Assembly (NCBI GenBank): GCA_003427395.1
Contig: BFEA01000243.1
Location: 1,168,165-1,191,382 of the forward strand
From: Chara braunii
Lineage: Eukaryota; Streptophyta; Charophyceae; Charales; Characeae
Length of the DNA: 23,218 nt
Reading direction: 5' to 3'
The translations under genes and the position numbers were made by a program. Every line of letters starts with the position of its first letter. Position 1 is the stretch's first letter. The notes under the pieces were generated by a model. It did no database searches and was not told the DNA's origin. It was given only the letters and a program-made list of their open reading frames with translations. Below are positions 9,178-16,617 of this stretch, piece by piece.

Positions 9178-9326
9178 CCCTGCGTCTGCCTGGGACAAAT
9201 TAGCACCCGTACACAGTCATGTTGGGAACCCTCATGCTGCCTGTNTCTCTCTCTCTTCCCCCTGCGTCTGCCTGGGACAAATTAGCACCCGTACACAGTC
9301 ATGTTGGGAACCCTCATGCTGCCTGT
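9141..9326. repeat. (CT)n followed by a duplicated 71-bp block across an N
   Basis: CT dinucleotides run 9141-9174. The 71 bases after them (9174-9244) are repeated without a mismatch at 9256-9326. A single N at 9245 and a second short CT run stand between the copies. Perfect identity plus the N suggests that two overlapping contig ends were joined without merging, although a true duplication cannot be excluded. Confidence 0.9.
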
Positions 9327-9404
9327 ACCCGCCCGTACAGATGGCTTGTATACATTCATTACCAGGGTACATTTTGTTCAGGGGACGACTCTAGCCATGG
9401 ACGC

Positions 9405-9410
<6 letters not shown>

Positions 9411-9442
<32 letters not shown>

Positions 9443-9554
9443 TGTGTGTGTAAGTCCGCAGGGGATGAATTTGGCCACGGTTTTAAATTAGCCTCTGTGT
9501 GTGTGTGTGTGGAAGTCCGCACGGGACGAATTCAGGTACGGTTTCAAATTAGCC
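9411..9554. repeat. Diverged tandem duplication carrying (GT)n
   Basis: A unit made of (GT)n, then AAGTCCGCA, GGGAYGAATT, ACGGTTT and AAATTAGCCT is present twice, at about 9411-9494 and 9495-9554. Several substitutions and different GT lengths separate the copies. This duplication looks genuine and old, in contrast to the perfect one just upstream. Confidence 0.85.
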
Positions 9555-9616
9555 TGCACCCTCTCTAAGTGGGCTCCAGAGGGCCCCACTAGAAGGGTAG
9601 AGTTTTATCAACGCCC

Positions 9617-10037
9617 GAATCTGGACGTGTTGGAGGAGATGTGCAGAAATGGCATTATATTTCCTCAACACCACATCTCCACAAAAAAGTCCATGAATCT
9701 GGTGCATAAACAGGATCAGATTCATTCCAATGTAAAAGAGGCCGATGGTGTGGATAGAAAGTGGCCCAAGCACAGTATTTTGAAAAACCGCGGCCCTACC
9801 GGTTCATGAATCTGGTGAAGAACCCGTGCCAGACTCATTGTCCTTTTACAACAGGCCAACAGATCTGTGAGACTCATTGTCCTTTTACAACAGGCCAACA
9901 GATCTGTGGCCATGGAAGGCGCCTTTCACCCAGGGAAAAGTTTTTTGGGCCTGTAGTACCAAATGGCTGAACTTTGGGTGGCTGAAATCAAAAAGGTCTT
10001 GGCGTGGCCGCCGTGGCGGCTTTCCAACAATTATCCC
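9617..10037. mobile_element. Partial Mutator-like MITE, second copy
   Basis: From about 9688 to 10037 this matches the element at 7130-7564 in inverted orientation. Shared words include GTAAAAGAGGCC, TTTCACCCAGGG and TAGTACCAAA, ending in CAATTATCCC. The left side lacks the expected GGGATAAT terminus. In its place is a hairpin whose arms hold TCTGGACGTGTTGGAGGAGA and CACATCTCCAC (9617-9702), related to the hairpin at 5971-6040. The copy is therefore truncated or recombined on the left, and no target duplication can be read. Confidence 0.7.
9832..9908 (+). repeat. Perfect 38-39 bp tandem duplication
   Basis: The unit beginning GACTCATTGTCCTTTTAC at 9832-9870 is repeated at 9871-9908 without a mismatch, inside the partial Mutator-like MITE. 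The other copy of that MITE lacks it. Confidence 0.97.
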
Positions 10038-10299
10038 ATTAAGAAAAACTATTTTCCGAGCCCCATCAAAGCTTATACAAACCGCGTTTTCAGCTGTGGC
10101 CTGAAACGGACACCTACACTGTTTGCAGGAGGTCCAACTCCCCACCAAAAAGTCAAGGCCATCAACATCACGCCTCAACGGAGAAGATGCTCGTATCACC
10201 TTCAAGGTAACCGTTGCAGCTTCTTTTTTCCTTCGGGTAAAGCTTCACAGGTTTGCATCGGACTCCAAGATGATTCATGAAAAGACCGAAAGAAGAGGA
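10038..10299. other. Short unassigned stretch
   Basis: No repeat end, ORF with a motif or RNA gene is recognised between the partial Mutator-like MITE and the family B MITE. Confidence 0.5.
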
Positions 10300-10779
10300 G
10301 GGACAATATACTCACACGAGGACCTCATAACCTAAATTCCAAAATTTTGAGGTAGATTTCAGGTCGCACTGGGTCCTCCCGGTTCCCTTTTGTACTTTTT
10401 AGTGAACAAAATGTCAGCTGTTTGTCGAGGGACTTGGAAGGAGTAGCCTTTACCACCGCAAGAGGTGGTCTCAAATTCTCTTTTCGATTTTTTCATTTTC
10501 CAAAGAAAGTGAGAGAATTTGTGCATGAAGAAGACAGCCCACTTGTTATTAGAAAAGAACAAAACCTGTTCTTTTTGGGTGGGGTTCTGTGTGACTACGC
10601 GCACTTGGCTTGGTGTCCAACTTGGTGGGTCGCTACTCTGTACTTTCTGGACAGAGTCCACCCGTGTGACCACACGGGAACCCGAAGTCTCAAATTTGCG
10701 GTACCAATGCCTCAAAATTTTGAGACTGTACCAATGCCACAAAATTTTGAGACAGTAGGGTCCCCGTGTGAGTATGCCC
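10300..10779 (-). mobile_element. Family B MITE copy 1
   Basis: The right end CGTGTGAGTATGCCC is followed by TGA (10780-10782). The left end GGGACAATATACTCACACG is a damaged version of the same terminus, and its flank (GGA) does not match. The interior is distinct from family A. It has CTCAAAATTTTGAG palindromes, a 27-bp tandem repeat at 10701-10754 (two mismatches between units), a partial GGTGGTCTCAAA inverted block, and CGTGTGACCACACGGG. It shares its order of blocks, in reverse, with the copy at 11626-12118. Confidence 0.75.
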
Positions 10780-10782
10780 TGA

Positions 10783-11561
10783 AATTCTAAGTCTTTGTTG
10801 TTTTGTTTGATAGAAGACAAATTTCCTGCCAATGGTGTTCATCGATCCCGAATAGCTGATGGAGTGCTCACACTAGGAGTTTTTGTCAAGGCTAATTGCA
10901 GTTAGGTTTGTGCCTGTCTGGCCGTAATTGCAGTCAGATTCATTTTGGAAAAGCTTTTCAGGTCTCCAACTCCAGCCCACCTTCGGTTGAAAGATACTCT
11001 TCGAGCTTTCTCACCAGACGACTTTTGGGATGGACCTCACCGCAACTGCCACTGGAGCTGGATGCATTTCACCGGCATTCCATCCAGGGAGCAGTCCAAA
11101 AACTCCCAGCTTCACTGTGCTCTCATTCTTTTTTTTACTTCAGCGCCGGGGGCAAGTCACACGAAACTGCGTGCGCCTGCTGTGTTCGGCAAGTCGCAGG
11201 GGAAGAGGCTCCTTTTTCAGCACGTCTGGTTTTGTGTTTTTCCAGAAAAAATCATTCATGACCAAAAGAGGGGAGGCCGGAGTACTGGGAGCATTACCCA
11301 GCTCCGGTGCAGAGAAATATCTTGGAACAGAAAAGACCAATTGTGGGCTGCTGTCTTCAAAACTCATGGCATACTGACGCTAGGACTTCTTCCCCTTCTC
11401 TCTGGACATAATTGCGGCCAGATACATCCTGGCCAGGTCGGAAAAGCATTCATATACATCCACGAGCCGGCCAAATGCGTTCTCCGGCGGCCTGGCACGC
11501 CCTGACATTTGTGTATTGCATTCACTTTTCTCAACTTTTTTGCCCTTTTTTGCGAGGCAGT
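10783..11561. other. Unassigned stretch with family C motifs
   Basis: Near 10868 the words GCTCACACTAGGAG, and at 11369 GGCATACTGACGCTAGGAC, resemble family C left ends. AATTGCAGTCAGATTCAT (10931) and AATTGCGGCCAGATACAT (11409) match the family C interior. GCACGCCCTGA at about 11494 could be a right end. I read this as one or two degraded family C elements with flanking sequence. A 186-codon plus-strand open frame (10945-11505) crosses it and shows no domain, so I do not call a gene. Confidence 0.45.
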
Positions 11562-11625
11562 GGGCATACTCGCACTAGGACTTTTCTTACTAATCTATCG
11601 CCGTAAATTCCCGTAAATACGCTCA
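11562..11625 (+). mobile_element. Family C MITE, left fragment
   Basis: GGGCATACTCGCACTAGGAC is a family C left terminus. It is followed by about 45 bases and is then interrupted by the family B element that starts at 11626. I could not locate the matching right part. Confidence 0.55.
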
Positions 11626-12118
11626 GGGCATACTCACACGGGGGCCAAAAGTCTCAAAACTTTGAGGCATTTGGCTCGTTTTTTTTTAGGCATTTGGTCC
11701 ACGCGTGGTCACACGGGCGGACCTCGTCCAGAAAGGATGAAGTCGCTACCCTGACACTTTGCACTCAGGGCAAGTGCGCCCCGTCACACGGGGGAGGACC
11801 AAACAACCAGATGGGATTTTTTTAAAGTTTTTGTTTCACGCCAGTATAACACGTGGGGCTTCGCTACAAAGGAAATGTTCCTGGTAGCACTTTCAGTTGT
11901 TTGGCGGGCTGTCATTCTCTTCAATTCGCGAACATAGATAGAAAAAAAAACGAAAGGTCATTTGAGACCACCTCCGGAGGTGGTCTCAAAAAGGGTCCAC
12001 CCGTGGCCCCGCAGGCCGCTGAGAGAAGGGTCACGTTTGAGGCATTCGGATAGCGAGCCACTCCAGTGCAACCCGAAAAATGACTCAAATTTTGGGATTT
12101 TGGGTCTTTTGCGGTTAG
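11626..12118 (+). mobile_element. Family B MITE copy 2, right end unclear
   Basis: It begins GGGCATACTCACACGGGGG after TCA (11623-11625). It matches the copy at 10300-10779 in reverse orientation through GTCTCAAAACTTTGAGG, GTGGTCACACGGG, GGACCTCGTCCAGAAAG and GAGACCACCTC. At 11961-11990 it holds a perfect 30-bp palindrome centred on CTCCGGAG, which in the other copy is only partly palindromic. The expected GTGTGAGTATGCCC right end is not intact, and the next MITE starts at 12122. Confidence 0.7.
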
Positions 12119-12461
12119 TGAGGGCATACTGGGTCAGATACGTCCAGGTCAGTCAATGCGATTAGATACATTCCAGATAGAGCTAGTGTGAGGGCATACT
12201 TGCACTGCGCCCCATATTCCCAAAGGCGCAAAACAACCAGTCCACGGCAGGTCACATAAACATCCCAAGGCCACAATTGCATTATTGATGATTATTCTGC
12301 TTCCCATTTGTCAGCGGCCTGCGAGGAAGGGATTTTGCCGTCAATTTTTGCGGTCACCTGTTGAGGTGACAGCAAGTTAGCAACAGCAAATGCCTTATTT
12401 ATCTTCCCGGATTTTCTTTGGAAAATGGCCAGAATTCATTCACACAAGTTCTTGGCAGATT

Positions 12462-13345
12462 GTCTTTTTTTTTCGGAGGGGGGGGGAACTTTGTTAAAAT
12501 ACCCCTAAAAGTAGGGGTATTTGCCATTTGGCCAGATACCACTAAAAGACGGGGATATGCACGAACAGCCCGAATCTCTGCATCTGCCCCTGTCTCCGTC
12601 ATGGGCAACTTCGCCATATGCCCTGGCCCTGGGCTGCAGGGGCCTGTACGTTTCTTTTGCCATCTGCAGGGCCATAAGGACAGAAATCTCCGGGCATATA
12701 GACAAGTTGTCAAGGGCCCAGTATGGGTATATGCAAAAGATGACGGGTCCAACTGGTGAGTGGGGTATTTTGCTGCTGTGATAGGGGCATTTCACCGTAC
12801 CCATGCCTTTGAGAAGTTTGAGGGGTATCTGATGAAATAACCCAACTTTCAGGGGCATTTCAACAATTTTAGCTTTTTTATTTTCTTTTGTTTGGGGGGA
12901 AAGATTGTTTATTGTAACGGCCTGGGGATGACTTCTTTTTTTTTTTTTTCTTTTTTTTTTTTCTTTTTCTTTTCAAAGCTATATTCTTCTCTCAATTTCA
13001 CCTCACACTACCTACCTACCACTACTCCTAATTGTAGGCATACGGGGAACCCCGTAGCAGCCAGAACCCTGTTCACGAGAGAACAAGCAGGGCTGCTCCC
13101 GACCTGCAGGTGGGCAATACAGGCTGCAGGTGGGCAATACAGGCTAGGGGACAGCCGCTAGCATCAGGGACCATGCCAACAGGACCAATCCCTGTGCCTC
13201 CCCTCAGGTGGTGGTCCCCCCCCTACGAACATCGGCAGACTCTGCACAATACAGATCGGGGGATCCAGTGGTCTATCTCTAGGTGGCGGGTGCCAAGCAT
13301 GCAGATGACAAAGGGGAAGGGAAAAAAGAAAAAAGAAAAAGAAAA
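12462..13345. mobile_element. Insertion of about 0.9 kb in the family A MITE, class uncertain
   Basis: The family A sequence stops after GGCAGATT (12454-12461) and resumes with GGCAGAATT (13346-13354), which looks like an imperfect 8-9 bp target duplication. The inserted DNA ends on the right in an A/G-rich tract (13320-13345) and starts with a T-run, so the ends are mutually complementary but of low complexity. It contains the smaller TIR element at 12491-12866, a T-rich tract (12933-12974) and a perfect 20-bp tandem duplication at 13104-13143 beginning CTGCAGGTGGGC. No protein domain is seen. Retroposon or DNA transposon cannot be decided. Confidence 0.6.
12491..12866. mobile_element. TIR element with TTGTTRAAATRCCCC ends
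   Basis: The left end TTGTTAAAATACCCCTAAAA and the right end, on the other strand TTGTTGAAATGCCCCTGAAA, remain alignable over about 50 bases through GGGTATTT and CAGATACC blocks. The left arm also contains its own hairpin, AAATACCCCTA / TAGGGGTATTT, at 12497-12522. No target duplication is clear. The minus-strand open frame across it (12505-12858) translates the terminal repeats and is not a gene. Confidence 0.6.
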
Positions 13346-13448
13346 GGCAGAATTAATGGTTGCCGCTGTGTGACAGGTGCAGCCCACCAAATCCCCTTTT
13401 CTCCAGAATTCCGCCACCTTGTCCTATTAGCAATAATAAAGGAGTGTG

Positions 13449-13997
13449 GACTGGGGGCGGCGGGCGCGGTAGCGCTGCGCTAATCCTGCGCTAAAGCGTT
13501 ACCGGGGACGGTAGCGCACCTGGTGTTGGAGCGGTACGGCTCAATAGCGTTTCGTGTCTTTCATCTTCGTCTTCGGTAATTACGAGGGTAGGGGTGGGAA
13601 GGCCTGCCTTCACCATCATGAGGGTGTGAACCGACCGTGAGATACGGGGCGGTCAAGGCAGTGGCCTGGCCTTGAGGTCTGATCTGTGGACGCGAATTGG
13701 TTAGCAACTTGCCTGATTTCCATACTGTGATTCTCTTGATGGCGTTGGACGATGTAGAAAACACTGCAGAGCTTTACCAAGGAGGCGGGAGCGACGGCCG
13801 AAGTCTACCCTTGCGGACCGTCACGGGCAATTCACGAAGCAGAATGCAGGTATAACTTTCCCCCCCATCCACACTGATACCCGGGGTTGGAGGAAGTTCA
13901 TATTATTATTATTGTTTCCTATTTCTTTGAAGCTTCTATTGAACACTTAAATATCTATAGGCCAATAGGTTGATAGGTCGATAGGATCGTGTACGGT
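13449..13997 (+). promoter_or_regulatory. LINE 5' untranslated leader, presumed internal promoter
   Basis: The first 80 bases are very GC-rich with repeated GGTAGCG and TGCGCTAA words, and the sequence becomes AT-rich toward ORF1. An ATT trinucleotide run lies near 13903. Just before the ORF1 start, ATAGG is repeated four times at short spacing (about 13957-13986). LINEs are known to carry internal promoters in this region. That this leader is a promoter is inference, and no core element is identified. Confidence 0.55.
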
Positions 13998-15326
13998 ATG
14001 GCGGCCTCAGGGCCGTCTTCATCCACCACTCTGGATGAGAAGGAACGAATTCGGGGCATTATGTCCCAGTGTTATCTGGATGGGATTCTCCCCCCACGCC
14101 TTGCTCCCTCCAAGGTCGAGGTGGGGGATGACTACCTTAAAGTAACGGTCAACCAGGAGTTATATAACATCCAGGGGGAGTGGTTGCGCGAACATGCGGT
14201 TACGATACTCTTTGGGGACGATTCTTCGTCGATCCCCACTGAGGTCAAAAAGAAACTGGTGCGGGTCTATGAGAACGGGTGGGCTGCTCATTTGACCACC
14301 CCAGCTAAGCGTGGCCTGTTCCACAACGAAGGTCGGAATCTGATTACGTATGTTGCTCCCTCCAAAGAGGGAGCAGACTGGATGCTCCGCTATGGTCAAA
14401 CGCAAATCGAGCTCGAGAAGGTCATCCATAAGGTTTCTTTTAAACCATGGATGACCGAAAGCGAACTTTGGGAATGGCGTGAAGTAGCTAAGCATCGCTT
14501 CTTTTAGATCCATTGTCAACAGGTCCCGATCGGTGTCTTGCCACTTCTACCTGGAGTTGTCCGAGATGCATACGGCAGTGACCTCCTGAAAGAGTACCCC
14601 GCCTTCAAGTCCAAGTTGAATCCTGATATGTTGAATGTGCGCTTTGACTTGGAGTCAGTGGCTAGACTTCGGTATAGAAAATACCTGGTCGTGGAGTTAG
14701 GGGACTATGGTTATGTGGAGTTGGAAGTAGTCTGTGCCGAAACGCCTTGGTGTCCTCTATGTAGAAGGCACTTCCACTGGGAAAATGATGAGGATTGCCC
14801 CTCTCGGAAGAAAACTTCGTATGCGAAAGCAGTGAAAACTCAGGGAGGAGGCACGGGGAAGACAAAGAAAGATGGCACTGAGGGTAAGGAGGGCGGAAAA
14901 GAGGGAATAGGGAAGGAGAAGGAAGAGAAGGGAAAGGATAAGGAGGGGTCGGAAAAACCTACAAAGGACGATACAGAGAAAAGCTCTGGAAAGAGATCGA
15001 GGAAGGGTTTGGGGGAAGTCGGAGAGAAGGAGGGAGGTGAAAAGCAGGGAAGCAGTTCCCCCCCCATGCCATTGGGTGAAAAGGAGAAGGAGAAAGGGAC
15101 AAAGGAGAACACGGAGCAACCCGGGGAAGAGGAACGGGAAGCTGCGGCGAAAGGCTCTCCTGGGAATGCAAGTGAGAATTTAAACGTTAAAATGGGAATT
15201 CCTGATGGAGGAAAAAATAATATCCCTACGAGAGAACATGAAATTAGGGAAAAAATGGATGAAAGGAATATCGACCTCATGCAGGAAGATCGCCCCCCCC
15301 CCGTTAGAATGCAAGTGAGAATTTAA
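13998..15326 (+). pseudogene. LINE ORF1, RNA-binding zinc-knuckle protein, disrupted
   Basis: ORF1 proteins of plant L1-type LINEs are thought to coat the element RNA for reverse transcription. The first ATG is at 13998; a GTG at 13989 is in frame but unlikely. The first 169 codons end at TAG (14505-14507). The same frame continues at once for another 272 codons, and one G-to-A change of a TGG would create this stop. The N-terminal half, with the KPW and LPLLPG regions and a VRFDL stretch before the knuckle, resembles DUF4283. The zinc knuckle is C252-x2-C255-x4-H260-x6-C267 (14751-14798), two residues longer in the last spacer than the retroviral CX2CX4HX4C. A highly charged K/E/G-rich tail follows. 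The frame ends at TAA 15324-15326, just after a run of ten C. Confidence 0.8.
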
Positions 15327-15329
15327 ACG
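15164..15329 (+). repeat. 23-bp direct repeat within ORF1
   Basis: A 23-bp sequence beginning GAATGCAAGTGAGAATTT is present at 15164-15186 and again, identical, at 15307-15329. The first copy is read as NASENLN. The second is read in another frame and contains the TAA that ends ORF1. Local duplication may have helped destroy the frame. Confidence 0.92.
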
Positions 15330-15840
15330 CAAGAGACGGGAATCCTTGGAGCCCACGGCCAAGGATGGCGAACGGGTGTCGGGCTTTCAAATCCAAGGGA
15401 GGAAGATAGTGTTGCACAACGGTTATATTCCTAACAGCCATCCCCCCCTCCCCCCCTCCGAGGCTTTTTCAGACGAGGAGGAGGAGGAAGAGGAAAAAGA
15501 TGAGGAAGATGACCCTATAGCTAATCGGAATCGGAACTCAAGCCTCCGTCGGTCAGGCTCCAAACATTATATAAACGATGCATATGCCTCCTCTCAGGAG
15601 GAGTCTGACTACGAGGTTGACTTAGGGGTGGAAGTTCTATACCGACTAAAGGATGCTCGGCCAAAGGGCCATTCTCGAGGAGAGTTCCTGGAGTCCGACA
15701 AGGAGGAATTCCTGTCGATGGACAGTCAGTCGGCAACCCCCGCAGACGGGGTAGGCCCTTCACAGAGGGAGACAAATGTTCTCACTCTGGCTATTCATGA
15801 AGGTTCCCCCTCAAAGAAACACAAATCACCACGAAAATAA
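15319..15840 (+). pseudogene. Out-of-frame continuation of ORF1, acidic
   Basis: This frame opens at 15319, overlaps the end of the preceding frame and runs to TAA at 15838-15840. It has no ATG until near 15718, so independent translation is unlikely. I read it as the C-terminal part of ORF1 displaced by a frameshift. It begins with a basic KRKRR cluster, which could be a nuclear localisation signal. A dense acidic stretch (EEEEEEEKDEEDD, about 15475-15513) and a Ser/Asp/Glu-rich region follow. It ends in a basic KKHKSPRK. No known domain is recognised. The same frame stays readable beyond its stop toward the next frame. Confidence 0.6.
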
Positions 15841-15966
15841 AAGAAGAAGAAACCTTCATTTTGCTCGAGAGAAGATCTCTCCCCCCCGGCTAACCCGGTC
15901 TTTCCAGAGCGATCGGAATAAAAACATACAGGCAAAGGAAAGAATCTGCTAAAAACCGTGGCCCTG

Positions 15967-16617
15967 ATGAAAACGCTCTCAAAGCAGGACAAGGCCAGGG
16001 GCCCTCCGAAGGAAATCATGACTCCTTTGGTGATTACCCAGTCAATTCATGGGTCAATGATATTATGTATAGTGGGGGACGATGAAGCCCTGTTCCTCAC
16101 TGCGATCCTATCTGCAGGGCCACCATCAGTTGTTGCATGGTCCTTGGATACTAAGCGGCAGATTCTGCAGGAATGTTGTTCCTGCCGTATTTTGTCTGCT
16201 CCCAAGAGGGGCGGGCACATTGCCACTAACTCCAAGGGATCGAAGGTTATCCTTCATATTGCCTGTCTCAGACTGCAGGCAAGCACAGTGGAATTAAAGA
16301 AGCTAATATCCTTGAATATCTACTGGCTTCCTCTCTCCCGCTTGCTGGAAGCCAACTTAGATTCTCTGAGGGAAATCTCCTTGCCAGAAGGACTGTCTGC
16401 ACAAGACATCACGGACTGCCTACACCAGACTGATGCATTTGAAGCCTTCAGCTCGGAATCCTTCGTGACAGAGCTCAATGCAGATAAGACTCCCTCCCCT
16501 TCCTTGAGCGACAAAGCATTGCCTTCATGTGGTAGGGGACGAGGGGTTAAGAAAATCCTATCAGGCCGTATCCGATTCCCACGCGGCAGGGGTACAGGAA
16601 ATGGTTCTACCAAGTAG
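15967..16617 (+). CDS. Open frame between ORF1 and ORF2 of the LINE, function unknown
   Basis: There are 216 codons from the ATG at 15967, without internal stops, in the same reading frame as the acidic ORF1 continuation. Only TAA at 15838 and TAA at 15919 separate the two, so it may be the true C-terminus of a single long ORF1 rather than a third gene. The protein is hydrophobic in the middle (VITQSIHGSMILCIVGDDEA), leucine-rich around residues 110-140, and ends in an Arg/Gly-rich tail (GRGRGVKKI, FPRGRGTG) typical of nucleic-acid binding. Its last 17 bases overlap the ORF2 start codon region. No family is recognised. It is equally possible that the frame is conserved only by chance in a dead copy. 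Confidence 0.45.
   Translation: MKTLSKQDKARGPPKEIMTPLVITQSIHGSMILCIVGDDEALFLTAILSAGPPSVVAWSLDTKRQILQECCSCRILSAPKRGGHIATNSKGSKVILHIACLRLQASTVELKKLISLNIYWLPLSRLLEANLDSLREISLPEGLSAQDITDCLHQTDAFEAFSSESFVTELNADKTPSPSLSDKALPSCGRGRGVKKILSGRIRFPRGRGTGNGSTK

Noticed and set aside
10945-11505. Plus-strand open frame of 186 codons
   Set aside because: No domain recognised. It runs through family C MITE words and overlaps equally long frames in other phases.
14757-15280. Minus-strand open frames rich in Ser, Phe, Leu and Pro
   Set aside because: They are the shadow of the Lys/Glu/Gly-rich tail of LINE ORF1.
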